Shown: positions 27,360 through 35,155 of the stretch, in pieces | Numbering within the stretch: position 1 is the first letter of the stretch | How the letters are laid out: each line of letters starts with the position of its first letter | Source: Flavimaribacter sp039888615 | GTDB taxonomy: Bacteria > Pseudomonadota > Alphaproteobacteria > Rhizobiales > Rhizobiaceae | Reading direction: 5' to 3' (one strand) | Assembly (NCBI GenBank): GCA_039888615.1 | Contig: JBDQQS010000023.1 | Length of the DNA stretch: 64,000 nucleotides | Made by a program: the position numbers and the translations under genes | The notes under the pieces: generated by a model | Told to the model about the DNA's origin: nothing | The model's input: only the letters and a program-made list of their open reading frames with translations | Databases searched by the model: none

Positions 27360-27715
27360 GAGCGGGAGCATGTGCGGCAGGCCACGGTCATTTCCTTCAA
27401 GTTCGGCGCCGGTGGAATGCCACCCCTGATGGCCCCCCTTCGGTTCTGGTCGCGGTCGTAAACCGGCGGCCGGAGCCTTCAAGGCCGCTGACGCGCCGCG
27501 CTGCGGCCGCCCGGACCATCCTCGCCAAACCGGCCCGCGGGACTGCGCGAGGGCTTGGTAAGCCCTGCTGGCCCGCAGGACAGGTTCGCTCGTCTTGGTC
27601 CGCGCGGACCCTGAAGCCCCCGTCTTTCCGCCGGTTTCTTTTGCCCGCGCCCGAAGGGAGGGCCGGCAGGAGCCGGCTCGAGCCTTCGGTCAAACCGTGA
27701 AGGAAAGGACCTCAC
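27360..27715 (+). other. GC-rich leader without a convincing gene
   Basis: This 356-base stretch holds only short frames of poor composition. It contains several GC-rich dyads, including the perfect palindrome GGTCCGCGCGGACC near 27597. It precedes the gene at 27716 and may act as an untranslated leader, as with other long gaps in this block. Confidence 0.5.
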
Positions 27716-28303
27716 ATGACCAGCAACGCTCGTTCCTCCCGTCAATCCGGCAAGATCGTCCAGCTCCGCAAGGGCGCTTCCCTCGAAATGGTCCGGCTCG
27801 CCTGCCCCGACAGCGCCCAGGCCTCCCTCATCTCCGAAAGTTTCGGCCTTCCCGTCATCGACACCGACGGCATCCGCGATCTCCACCACAAGATCATCGT
27901 CGACACGGCCGAATCCCTGAACGAAGGCCTCGGTGACCGGGCCATGCAGATCCACCTACAGCGCATCGTGGGCTCCTATGTCGGCTCCGCCCATGGTGCC
28001 GGTCAGTTCTACTCCCGCGCGGTCTCAGAAGCTCGGGACGCGACTGCGAAGTCCGCCAACGACACCCGCGACGAGGATCTCGACGGTCCGGTCGGGTTCG
28101 ACAGCAATGCCCAACGCAAGCGCGAGTTCGCGGCCGATATGGGCATTCAGGCCCATGCGCTCCGCTGCGCGGCCGAGGGCGTCGTGACCGCATACGAAGA
28201 GGTCGTCGGTGAGGCCTGGAAGCCATTCCAAAGGCAAGTCGAAAATCCTGGCCAGACCGTCGACCGCAAGGCGGCCGAACTCCAGATGGCAGCTCTCGGC
28301 TGA
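27716..28303 (+). CDS. Conserved hypothetical protein of plasmid/ICE backbone
   Basis: This 195-residue protein starts MTSNARSSRQSGKIVQLRKG, with AAGGA upstream. Its central part is helical (DLHHKIIVDTAESLNEGLGD, then MQIHLQRIVGSYVGSAHGAG). It carries no catalytic motif that I can name. The same type of gene usually sits near the ParB-like and ArdC genes on rhizobial elements. It is followed directly by a strong terminator, so it ends a transcription unit. Confidence 0.75.
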   Translation: MTSNARSSRQSGKIVQLRKGASLEMVRLACPDSAQASLISESFGLPVIDTDGIRDLHHKIIVDTAESLNEGLGDRAMQIHLQRIVGSYVGSAHGAGQFYSRAVSEARDATAKSANDTRDEDLDGPVGFDSNAQRKREFAADMGIQAHALRCAAEGVVTAYEEVVGEAWKPFQRQVENPGQTVDRKAAELQMAALG

Positions 28304-28309
28304 GCCGCT

Positions 28310-28338
28310 CGGGCGGAGCTTCGGCTCCGCCCGTTGTT
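28310..28338 (+). terminator. Intrinsic terminator with UUCG tetraloop
   Basis: A perfect 10-bp stem CGGGCGGAGC / GCTCCGCCCG encloses the stable loop TTCG and is followed by TTGTT. It begins seven bases after the stop of the hypothetical gene. Confidence 0.85.
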
Positions 28339-28411
28339 CGACATTTGCCTAACGACTTTGAGCCCCAACCGAACAAAGATGCGTTGCTCGACGGCAGAGA
28401 TTCGAGGATAT

Positions 28412-29059
28412 TCAGTCGGCCGGACCAGCAAACAGTATGAGATTTCCGTCTGGGTCCAGAACAATGAAATTTCGAGCACCCCAAGGTTCTTTCTTAAGCT
28501 TCTGGTGAAAACCCACACCGGAGGCTTGGAAATCCAGAAAGAGTTGCTTGATCTCGCTTGCGGTATCGACCGTAATTGAGGCGGAGAGCAAATGTTCGCG
28601 TTCTCGTATATCATCAACAAACACAGGTTCGCAGACTAGCCGAAGCGCGAGCTGCGCTTTGTCACGTCTAACCTGTCCGTAGAACGGTGGATCCCCATAA
28701 ACGAAGTCGATTGCAAAGCCGAGGTTGTCCGCAAAAAAGTCACACGACGCATTGATGTCGGAGACGAACAGTTGCGCGGAGGTGGAACTCAGAATGGGGC
28801 GAGGTGCGGTCTGATTACTTTGAGTGGTCATGGCATGGACTCCGGACTTGAGCGCCTGCCATCCCTCGAATCCCAATTGACGTGCGATAAGTTCTTGCGC
28901 GTCCATTAGCTTGAAGCTGGATTCAAGTATCTGAGTATCGCTGAGGTGATGAAATCGTGGCAAAGCAGCCCGGATATGGGCCGCCACCGGATAGTATCGC
29001 TCGCGATGCCAGCGCAAATACTGCTTGGCTTGTTTCTTAAGGTTTTCGAGGTTTGGCAT
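28412..29059 (-). CDS. VOC-family (glyoxalase-like) protein with N-terminal helical segment
   Basis: This 215-residue protein has two parts. Residues 1-75 (MPNLENLKKQAKQYLRWHRER ending GFEGWQALKSG) are a helical segment seen in front of several small enzymatic domains. The remainder is a vicinal-oxygen-chelate fold: AQLFVSDINASCDFFADNLGF, ALRLVCEP, and GARNFIVLDPDGNLILFA. VOC proteins include glyoxalases, dioxygenases and antibiotic-binding proteins; the substrate cannot be told. It lies opposite in strand to the surrounding block and ends about 70 bases from the tetraloop terminator. It looks like cargo. Confidence 0.82.
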   Translation of the reverse strand: MPNLENLKKQAKQYLRWHRERYYPVAAHIRAALPRFHHLSDTQILESSFKLMDAQELIARQLGFEGWQALKSGVHAMTTQSNQTAPRPILSSTSAQLFVSDINASCDFFADNLGFAIDFVYGDPPFYGQVRRDKAQLALRLVCEPVFVDDIREREHLLSASITVDTASEIKQLFLDFQASGVGFHQKLKKEPWGARNFIVLDPDGNLILFAGPAD

Positions 29060-29487
29060 AGGCGCTACCTTTGAAGTTCGCAGGCGGGCATTGCCTAGTC
29101 GGCCGGGAGCCGGTGCACCCTACGTAGCGCGCAATATCAGTATCGCAAAATACAAGTGAGATCGTCAAGAACCACACTTTAGTAGCTCTCCGCGATCTTC
29201 TGTCGCGACAGTCCCGATTATAGCTTGATTTTCGCGCCTGAGCGTACCGCGCACCTAGGCGACCAAATCGTCCATAGACGGTCCTCTATCTCGGACGCAG
29301 CCCAACCCCGCTCTTTCAGAGATGGCATTCCTAGTGCGGCGCGGACTTCCACGATCAACCCATGAAGGGTCCGCTCGCAAGCGGCGGCCGCTTGGCTTTG
29401 GCCTGCGCGGTGATCGCGTCCGCTATGCCGCACACTGACGGAGCCATCAAGAGCGGGATTGGCCCGCTCCAACGATGGAGCCCTCAG
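29060..29487. other. Intergenic region between VOC gene and small ORF
   Basis: This 428-base region must contain the divergent promoters of the VOC gene and the small plus-strand gene. The first 150 bases are less GC-rich than the surroundings. I see no convincing gene or repeat. Confidence 0.5.
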
Positions 29488-29673
29488 ATGCAGCACGATC
29501 TTTCCCTCGCCCAGAAACACGCCTGGAACCTCGCCCGCACACTCATGACCCCGATCGTCCTCTTCAAGTCCGACGATGAATACGGCGTCCTTCCCGCCGA
29601 CGAAGTCGAAGACGCCGAAATCGTCATCCTCTTCGAATACGACCCATACTCAGGTGGACAGTCGGTCCACTGA
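29488..29673 (+). CDS. Small conserved hypothetical protein (61 aa)
   Basis: The ATG at 29488 with GGAG seven bases upstream gives an acidic 61-residue protein: QHDLSLAQKHAWNLARTL, then SDDEYGVLPADEVEDAEIVI. A longer frame upstream has no ribosome site and poor composition. The gene is followed after 23 bases by a perfect intrinsic terminator, which supports it as a real transcription unit. Function is unknown. Confidence 0.68.
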   Translation: MQHDLSLAQKHAWNLARTLMTPIVLFKSDDEYGVLPADEVEDAEIVILFEYDPYSGGQSVH

Positions 29674-29696
29674 CCGATCAATCCTCTCACTCCTCG

Positions 29697-29721
29697 AAGG
29701 CGGCGCAATGCGCCGCCTTTT
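29697..29721 (+). terminator. Intrinsic terminator after the 61-aa gene
   Basis: A perfect 10-bp stem AAGGCGGCGC / GCGCCGCCTT with a three-base loop is followed by TT. Confidence 0.85.
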
Positions 29722-29909
29722 CCGCTGCGCGGATGCCCCGACCGTGGTCCGTCCCGGACAAGGTCCGGGCGGAGCCGGCAGCAGCGGCAACGGCTTCGCC
29801 GTCCTCCTCTTCGTTCCGGCCCTTCGCCACCCCGCCGCGCTGCGCGCGCCAGGGTCCCGTCTCGGGTGCCGCTCCTGCCTGAAGCCCCGCCGTTTTCGGA
29901 CCCCGTGAC

Positions 29910-29930
29910 GGACCGCGATCGGCGCGGTCC
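29910..29930 (+). promoter_or_regulatory. Leader hairpin upstream of ardC
   Basis: GGACCGCG-ATCGG-CGCGGTCC forms a perfect 8-bp stem with a five-base loop, ending 21 bases before the ardC start. A near-copy (stem GGCCGCG, loop ATGGG) lies at 32324-32342 before the DUF736 gene, suggesting a shared leader element. Confidence 0.55.
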
Positions 29931-29951
29931 TGAAAATCAGGAGGTCTGAAA

Positions 29952-30881
29952 ATGAAAAGGAAAGAGAAAAGCCCGCGCATCGATATCTATGCGCGGATCA
30001 CCGAGACGATCGTCGCCGATCTGGAACAAGGCGTCCGGCCCTGGATGAAACCCTGGAGCGCGGGCGGCCTCGAAGGCCGGATCACGCGGCCCCTCCGGCA
30101 CACCGGCGAGCCCTATACGGGCATCAATGTGCTCCTCCTCTGGTCGGAGAGCATCGCCCGAGGTTTCGAAGCGCCGCTCTGGATGACCTATCGGCAGGCC
30201 AGTCAGATCGGAGCCCAGGTGCGCAAAGGCGAAACCGGCGCGACCGTCGTCTATGCCAGCCGCTTCACCAAGACCGAAACGGATTCCCGTGGCGACGAGG
30301 TCGAGCGGGATATCCCGTTTCTCAAGACCTACACCGTCTTCAATTGCGATCAGATCGACGGCCTTCCCGAACACTATTACCATCGTCCGGACAGGATCAT
30401 CGATCCGGTGTTGCGGATCGAGCACGCCGACCGCTTCTTCGAGAACACCGGCGCGGTGATCCGCCATGGCGGCACGAAGGCTTTCTTCGCCTCCGCCAGC
30501 GACCACATCCAGATGCCACCCTTCGAGAGCTTCCGGGATGCGGAATCGTACGTCGCCGTTCTCAGCCATGAGGCCACCCACTGGACAGCGCCGGCACACC
30601 GCGTCGGACGCGATCTTTCCCGCTATCACAAGGATCGCTCCGAACGTGCCCGCGAAGAACTCATTGCCGAGCTCGGGAGCTGCTTCCTGTGCGCCGATCT
30701 CGGCATCGTGCCAGAGCTCGAGCCGCGGCCCGATCACGCAAGCTACCTTCACTCGTGGTTGCGTGTCCTCAAAGACGACAAGCGGGCAATCTTCCAAGCG
30801 GCGGCGCACGCGCAACGCGCGGTGACTTACCTTCACGGCCTTCAACCCGCCGAGGTGGTTGAAGAGCGGGAGGCGGCCTGA
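29952..30881 (+). CDS. ardC: ArdC-family antirestriction protein
   Basis: This 309-residue protein has the ArdC layout: an N-terminal ssDNA-binding domain (DIYARITETIVADLEQGVRPW, then GEPYTGINVLLLW and ASQIGAQVRKGETGATVVY) and a C-terminal zincin-like peptidase with HEATHW around residue 206 and an EELIAELGS helix. ArdC proteins protect DNA that enters the cell as single strands during conjugation. GGAGG lies upstream of the ATG. The stop overlaps the next start (TGATG). A leader hairpin precedes it. Confidence 0.92.
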   Translation: MKRKEKSPRIDIYARITETIVADLEQGVRPWMKPWSAGGLEGRITRPLRHTGEPYTGINVLLLWSESIARGFEAPLWMTYRQASQIGAQVRKGETGATVVYASRFTKTETDSRGDEVERDIPFLKTYTVFNCDQIDGLPEHYYHRPDRIIDPVLRIEHADRFFENTGAVIRHGGTKAFFASASDHIQMPPFESFRDAESYVAVLSHEATHWTAPAHRVGRDLSRYHKDRSERAREELIAELGSCFLCADLGIVPELEPRPDHASYLHSWLRVLKDDKRAIFQAAAHAQRAVTYLHGLQPAEVVEEREAA

Positions 30882-31747
30882 TGCTCTCCCTTTCGAATGC
30901 AGGTGCGGTGGGCGACCCGCCCTCCGCAATTCGGCTGCGCGCGCTGTCGCTCGGCGCCGGCGTGCAGTCGACGACGCTCGCCCTGATGGCAGCGCGCGGC
31001 GCGGTCGGGCCCATGCCGGACTGTGCGATTTTTGCCGATACCGGCTGGGAACCGAGAGCCGTATACGAGCATCTCGATTGGCTCATGTCGCCGAACGTGC
31101 TGCCGTTCCCGGTCTTCGTCGTCGGGCCGGGCAACATGCGGGACAATCTACTTGCCGCCGGGCGCGGCGAGCGGTGGGCGTCGATCCCAGCATTCGCCCG
31201 GTCGGTCGACCGGCGCGGCAATGTCTCCATCGGCATGATCCGTCGCCAATGCACGGGCGACTACAAGATCGAGCCGATCCGCCGCAAGGTCCGTGAACTC
31301 GTCCACCTCACGCGCAAACGCTCGCCAACCTTCGCGGTCGTCGAGCAATGGATCGGGATTTCCTTTGACGAGGTAATCCGCATGAAGCCGAGCCGCGAGG
31401 CCTGGCAGCGCAACCGCTGGCCGCTGATCGAGGAGCGCATGACCCGCCGCGATTGCCTCGCCTGGCTGCGCGAGCGCGGCTATCCCGATCCACCAAAATC
31501 CGCCTGCATCGGATGTCCTTTCCACGACAATTCCCGATGGCGCGCCATGCGCGATCATGATCAAGAGGCCTGGCGCGATGCGATTGATGTCGACCGTGCG
31601 ATCCGGACGGGGATCCGGGGTATTCGTGGCGAGGTCTATCTGCACCGGTCCGGTGTTCCCCTCGAGGAGGCCGATCTCTCGACGCTGGCCGATCACGGCC
31701 AGCTCGATCTCTGGCCCAATGAATGTGAAGGGATGTGCGGCGTTTGA
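30881..31747 (+). CDS. PAPS-reductase/ATP-pyrophosphatase-like protein
   Basis: This 288-residue protein carries an N-type PP-loop, SLGAGVQST (23-31), followed by CAIFADTGWEP and RRQCTGDYKIEPIRR. A C-terminal cysteine pair CIGCPFH follows, as in phosphoadenosine-phosphosulfate reductase-like proteins found on phages and ICEs. The family includes DndC-type enzymes of DNA phosphorothioation, but no other dnd gene is present. It is translationally coupled to ardC, so a role in protecting or modifying transferred DNA is possible. The actual substrate is unknown. Confidence 0.82.
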   Translation: MLSLSNAGAVGDPPSAIRLRALSLGAGVQSTTLALMAARGAVGPMPDCAIFADTGWEPRAVYEHLDWLMSPNVLPFPVFVVGPGNMRDNLLAAGRGERWASIPAFARSVDRRGNVSIGMIRRQCTGDYKIEPIRRKVRELVHLTRKRSPTFAVVEQWIGISFDEVIRMKPSREAWQRNRWPLIEERMTRRDCLAWLRERGYPDPPKSACIGCPFHDNSRWRAMRDHDQEAWRDAIDVDRAIRTGIRGIRGEVYLHRSGVPLEEADLSTLADHGQLDLWPNECEGMCGV

Positions 31748-32049
31748 TGCCAGGCCGCTTTGGCAGCACGTTCTCGTCATCAGAGTTCGGTGCGATGGCC
31801 CGGGACGACGGAGCACCTGCGAAACCTGCCTGCCCACAACACGCGGCGCCAAAGCAGAACCGCGGCGACAGGCGCACAGCTTATCAGCCGAAGGCCACAT
31901 TCGGACGGATGCCTGTTCTCTCTTTTCCGGTCGCGCGTTCGGTCACCGAAGATTGGCAGATGGCTGGCCAAGAATGCCTGGATTCCCGATCCGGCAATTG
32001 GGCTGCCTTCGACTGTGTCGAGATCGATCTGCCGATTGTGCGTCCGTGA
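31747..32049 (+). CDS. Doubtful small ORF overlapping the PAPS-reductase-like gene stop
   Basis: The ATG overlaps the previous stop (TGATG) and gives 100 residues (PGRFGSTFSSSEFGAMARDD). Composition is irregular and no family was recognised. Alternative frames of similar length exist on both strands here, so it may be noncoding. It is listed because of the coupled start. Confidence 0.3.
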   Translation: MPGRFGSTFSSSEFGAMARDDGAPAKPACPQHAAPKQNRGDRRTAYQPKATFGRMPVLSFPVARSVTEDWQMAGQECLDSRSGNWAAFDCVEIDLPIVRP

Positions 32050-32367
32050 CGGGTGGCGGTGAGCATGTTCGCCACGTCATGGCCTATCCCTTTTTCCGTC
32101 GTCTCGAACGGAGCTCGCCCAACGCGGTCTCGATTTGGCATGTCTGACCGGCAACCGGCTTCGCCTCGCCCGGCTTGTCGCAACGGCGGGCCGGAACTTT
32201 CTTCCCCTGGCGGCTGCGCCGCCATTCCTCGCGATGCAAAAAAGCCCCGGACCGCCGTCCTCCATTTCATTCCGGCCTTTCAGGTGCGCGCCGATCGTTA
32301 CCGGTCTCTTCGACAGCCATCGAGGCCGCGATGGGCGCGGCCCGAAACATCGAAAAGGAATAGGACA
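32050..32367 (+). other. GC-rich leader of the DUF736 gene
   Basis: This 318-base region carries no convincing gene. It includes GC-rich dyads and ends with the leader hairpin at 32324-32342. Confidence 0.5.
32324..32342 (+). promoter_or_regulatory. Leader hairpin upstream of DUF736 gene
   Basis: GGCCGCG-ATGGG-CGCGGCC is a perfect 7-bp stem with a five-base loop. It ends 25 bases before the start codon and closely resembles the hairpin before ardC. Confidence 0.55.
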
Positions 32368-32688
32368 ATGGCAAACATCGGCACTTTCACCACCACCACC
32401 AAGAACGGCTTCACCGGTCAGATCAAGACCCTCGCACTCAACGTCAAGGCCCGCTTCGAGCGCGTCGAGAACCCCTCCGACAATGGTCCGCAGTTTCGCA
32501 TCTTCTCCGGCGCCGTCGAACTGGGCGCCGCCTGGCAGAAGCAGGTCAAGGGAACCGAACGCGACTATCTCTCGGTCAAGCTGGACGACCCGAGCTTCCC
32601 GGCTCCGATCTACGCCACCCTGGTCGAGGTGGAAGGTGAAGAGGGCATGCAACTGATCTGGTCGCGCCCGAACACCAACCGCGACTGA
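32368..32688 (+). CDS. DUF736 family protein
   Basis: This 106-residue protein begins MANIGTFTTTTKNGFTGQIK and continues with the DUF736 features GPQFRIFSGAVELGAAWQK, DYLSVKLDDPSFPAPIYATL and a terminal LIWSRPN. DUF736 proteins are small, abundant proteins of rhizobial plasmids and of some phages, with no known function. AAGGA lies upstream of the ATG. Its intrinsic terminator was split by the IS3 insertion immediately downstream. Confidence 0.9.
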   Translation: MANIGTFTTTTKNGFTGQIKTLALNVKARFERVENPSDNGPQFRIFSGAVELGAAWQKQVKGTERDYLSVKLDDPSFPAPIYATLVEVEGEEGMQLIWSRPNTNRD

Positions 32689-32705
32689 TCTTCCCGAACG
32701 ACAAG

Positions 32706-32719
32706 GGCCTCGCCGCAAG
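32706..32719 (+). terminator. Left half of DUF736 terminator, interrupted by IS3 element
   Basis: The left arm GGCCTCGCC (32706-32714) is followed by GCAAG and then the IS. The right arm and T-run resume at 34164-34177 (GGCGGGGCC then TTTTT). With the IS and one CAAG copy removed, these form a 9-bp stem (one G-U pair), a GCAA tetraloop and a T5 tail. Confidence 0.8.
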
Positions 32720-32763
32720 TGAACTGACCCCCGAAAGTTGGACACCAACTTCGGGGGTTTTGC

Positions 32764-33300
32764 ATGACCAGGCACAGCACGTCATTTAAGCATTCTGTTG
32801 TTTCCTGTTATTTGAATGGGGATCTGAGTTTTCGTGATGTCGGTTCGCGGTTCGGGATTGACCATGGGACGGTTCGCAAATGGGTTTCCGTTCATGCCGA
32901 GCATGGCTTGGCGGGTCTGACGAAAAAGTTCAGCCACTACGATGCAGCATTCAAGCTATCGGTGTTGCAGCGAATGTGGAATGATGGTTTGTCCTTTCGG
33001 CAGACGGCCGCGCTTTTCAACATACGCAACGCCAGTAGCGTTTCGGAATGGCAGAGATGTTATGAACGCGGCGGAATCGATGCGCTTGCAGCACGTCGCA
33101 AAGGAAGACGGCGATCGATGCCAGAGCCACCTCTGATACCCGCAAAGACGGATGTGCCTCATGACGATGAGAGCAAAAGCCGTGAAGAGCTGCTGGCGGA
33201 GTTGAGCGAACTGCGCATGGAGAACGCCTACCTAAAAAAATTGGAGGCCTTAACGCAGGCGCGTCAATTGCCGACAGGACGCAAACCGTCCAGGCGTTAA
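32764..33300 (+). CDS. IS3-family transposase OrfA (helix-turn-helix subunit)
   Basis: This 178-residue protein has two helix-turn-helix units: VVSCYLNGDLSFRDVGSRFG with GTVRKWV, and SFRQTAALFNIRNASSVSEW. A leucine-zipper-like helix follows (ELLAELSELRMENAYLKKLE). Just at this point an A7 tract at 33234-33240 lies in the frame A-AAA-AAA, a classic -1 slippery site. The frameshift fuses OrfA to OrfB to make the active transposase. The OrfB frame is open upstream back through the slip site. Confidence 0.93.
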   Translation: MTRHSTSFKHSVVSCYLNGDLSFRDVGSRFGIDHGTVRKWVSVHAEHGLAGLTKKFSHYDAAFKLSVLQRMWNDGLSFRQTAALFNIRNASSVSEWQRCYERGGIDALAARRKGRRRSMPEPPLIPAKTDVPHDDESKSREELLAELSELRMENAYLKKLEALTQARQLPTGRKPSRR

Positions 33301-33326
33301 GGCCGTTCTATCCGTTTGAAGGGCTG

Positions 33327-34148
33327 TTGAGACTTTCGGGTCTTCCCCGCAGCACGTTCTATTACAGACATAGAGCTTTGTCCCGGCCCGACAGGCATTG
33401 CGTGCTGAAAGAGACCATCAAGTCGGTCTTTGACCAACACAAGGGACGGTACGGTTATCGCCGGGTCACGGCGGCGCTGCGAGGACTTGGAAAGAAGGTC
33501 AATCACAAGACCGTCCAGCGGCTGATGGGTGAGATGGGACTGAAATCCCTGGTCCGTCCGAAGAAATACCGCTCCTACAAGGGCTTGGTCGGGCGCGTCG
33601 CCCCGGACCTTATAAAGCGGCAGTTCAGCGCCGATCAGATGAACCAGAAATGGACCACGGACGTCACGGAGTTCTCCGTATCCGGCGAGAAGCTTTATCT
33701 GTCGCCAGTTATGGACCTTTATAACGGCGAAATCATCGCCTTTGAGACAGCAAGGCGGCCCGTCTTCAAGCTGGTTCGCAACATGTTGGCCAAGGCGCTC
33801 GACCGGATCGGCGAAGATGACAAGCCAATCCTGCATTCCGATCAGGGGTGGCAGTATCAGATGCCGAAATGGAGCCGCATGCTTGAAAGCCGCAACATCG
33901 CCCAATCCATGTCGCGAAAGGGAAACTGTCTGGATAATGCCGCCATGGAAAGCTTCTTTGCCATCCTCAAATCAGAGTTCTTCCATCCCGACCGCTTTGA
34001 CGACATCGACACTCTGGAGGCAGGCATCGGCGAATACATCCGGTATTACAACAATGACCGCATAAAACTGAAACTCAAAGGGCTGAGCCCTGTACAATAC
34101 AGGACCCAGCCCCTAAATCAGACCTTGCTTCAAACTGTCCAACTTTAA
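33327..34148 (+). CDS. IS3-family transposase OrfB (DDE catalytic subunit)
   Basis: This 273-residue region (from the in-frame ATG) contains the HTH_21 segment FDQHKGRYGYRRVTAALR and the DDE integrase core. Core residues are the D in QKWTTDVTEF, the D in LHSDQGWQYQ, and the E in NAAMESFFAILKSE. It is probably translated mainly as an OrfAB fusion by -1 frameshifting at 33234-33240, reading IGGLNAGASIADRTQ just after the slip. The frame is intact to its stop, 12 bases before the right terminus. Confidence 0.93.
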   Translation: MRLSGLPRSTFYYRHRALSRPDRHCVLKETIKSVFDQHKGRYGYRRVTAALRGLGKKVNHKTVQRLMGEMGLKSLVRPKKYRSYKGLVGRVAPDLIKRQFSADQMNQKWTTDVTEFSVSGEKLYLSPVMDLYNGEIIAFETARRPVFKLVRNMLAKALDRIGEDDKPILHSDQGWQYQMPKWSRMLESRNIAQSMSRKGNCLDNAAMESFFAILKSEFFHPDRFDDIDTLEAGIGEYIRYYNNDRIKLKLKGLSPVQYRTQPLNQTLLQTVQL

Positions 34149-34201
34149 GGGGTCAGTTCACAAGGCGGGGCCTTTTTCATGTTCACGCCCATCGATCGCG
34201 G

Positions 34202-34468
34202 CTACCGGCGCCGCTCGACCAGAAAGGCATCGCGGTATCCCCGGCGACGCTTGCTTCTCTCGATGCGATTGAAGGCCAGGTCGGCATCATCGGCGGTGTC
34301 GAAGGTCTCCATCATTGTCTGGCCGCGCGTGCCGATCCTTCCCCAATCGCGGATAAGAGATGCACCGCCGAACAGCGTCGGCTGAACACTCAGGCTATAA
34401 AAGCGCCGCATGTTCTGTGCGGGGTCGATGCGGCGAAGATGGACCGGCTCGGGTTCGCGTGAAGGCAT
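34202..34468 (-). CDS. WGR-domain small protein (second copy type)
   Basis: A start at 34468 gives about 88 residues (MPSREPEPVHLRRIDPAQN). An upstream ATG at 34540 would add 24 residues; neither start has a good ribosome site. It has the WGR pattern RRIDPAQNMRRFYSLSV, then DWGRIGTRGQ and a basic end ERSKRRRGY. The overall pattern matches the WGR protein at 3902-4147, although most other residues differ. Role unknown; it lies between the IS3 element and the conjugation genes. Confidence 0.75.
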   Translation of the reverse strand: MPSREPEPVHLRRIDPAQNMRRFYSLSVQPTLFGGASLIRDWGRIGTRGQTMMETFDTADDADLAFNRIERSKRRRGYRDAFLVERRR

Positions 34469-34584
34469 GGGAGGAGTCTCGCTTCCTGCGGAAGCGGCGT
34501 CCAACGAATTCCGTGAATCGTTAGTCACGGATCGATTCATAAAATTGATGGCGGAACAAAGCCCGGGATGGGCGTCTATGGGGC

Positions 34585-35022
34585 TCAGCCGAGTTCCTGA
34601 GCCAGCCCGATTAGCAGCCTTTCAGGCCCTCGGACGTAGCAGAGCCTATACACGTCCTGATAATCAACGATGTCGCCGACAAGTACGGCACCGTGCTTGC
34701 CGAGTTTTTCAAGTGTTTCGCGAAGGTCGTCCACTGTGAACATCGCGCGGAGGTAGCCCAGGGCATTGACTGGCGCGTTGCGGTGATCCGCGACAACGGT
34801 CGGCCTAAGGAAGCGCGAAAGTTCGAGGCGGTTATGGCCGTCGGGCGTCCGTATCATGGCGATCTCGACATGTTGGTCGCCGAGCCCGGTGACTTGTCCG
34901 GCCCACTCCCCCTCAATCATGGCTCGTCCTTCGAGTTCGAGACCGAGCTCGACAAAGAAAGCGATCGACCTGTCGAGGTCCTCGACGACGATGCCGACAT
35001 TGTCCATCCGTTTGAGTGCCAT
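34585..35022 (-). CDS. VOC-family (glyoxalase/bleomycin-resistance-like) protein
   Basis: This 145-residue protein has the VOC fold pattern MDNVGIVVEDLDRSIAFFVEL, then GDQHVEIAMIRTPDGHNRLEL and a second half with AMFTVDDLRETLEKLGKHG and RLCYVRGPERLLIGLAQEL. The metal-ligand positions (H or E in strands) are present but the substrate cannot be told. It is cargo between the WGR gene and traG, transcribed with the latter's strand but separated by about 130 bases. Confidence 0.85.
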   Translation of the reverse strand: MALKRMDNVGIVVEDLDRSIAFFVELGLELEGRAMIEGEWAGQVTGLGDQHVEIAMIRTPDGHNRLELSRFLRPTVVADHRNAPVNALGYLRAMFTVDDLRETLEKLGKHGAVLVGDIVDYQDVYRLCYVRGPERLLIGLAQELG

Positions 35023-35155
35023 TTCGTCAGACTACAAGGAGTGGTTCCGCTCAACAAGCGAGCAGCTTCCTTCCGCAAGCCGCAATGGCATCATCTGCAC
35101 AGCATGGCCCCGCGCAGATGGTGGTAGCCGGCATCACGAACATGATTTCGAGCTC

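Larger units (their letters stand above)
32720..34160 (+). mobile_element. IS3-family (IS150-group) insertion sequence, 1441 bp
   Basis: Terminal inverted repeats of 25 bases begin with TGAACTGACCCC (32720-32744) and end at 34136-34160; 23 of 25 positions match. A four-base direct duplication CAAG flanks the element (32716-32719 and 34161-34164), so the ends are secure and the insertion is probably recent. At the left end, CCCCCGAAAGTTGG-ACA-CCAACTTCGGGGG plus TTTT forms a terminator-like hairpin (32728-32761), which should stop outside transcription entering the transposase genes. Confidence 0.95.

Noticed and set aside
29218..29520. Minus-strand frame of 100 residues upstream of the small 61-aa gene
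   Set aside because: No ribosome site, poor composition and overlap with a better supported plus-strand gene.
30881..31747. Possible dnd phosphorothioation locus because of a DndC-like PP-loop
   Set aside because: No DndA/B/D/E or Ssp/Pbe genes are nearby, so a complete Dnd system is not present here.
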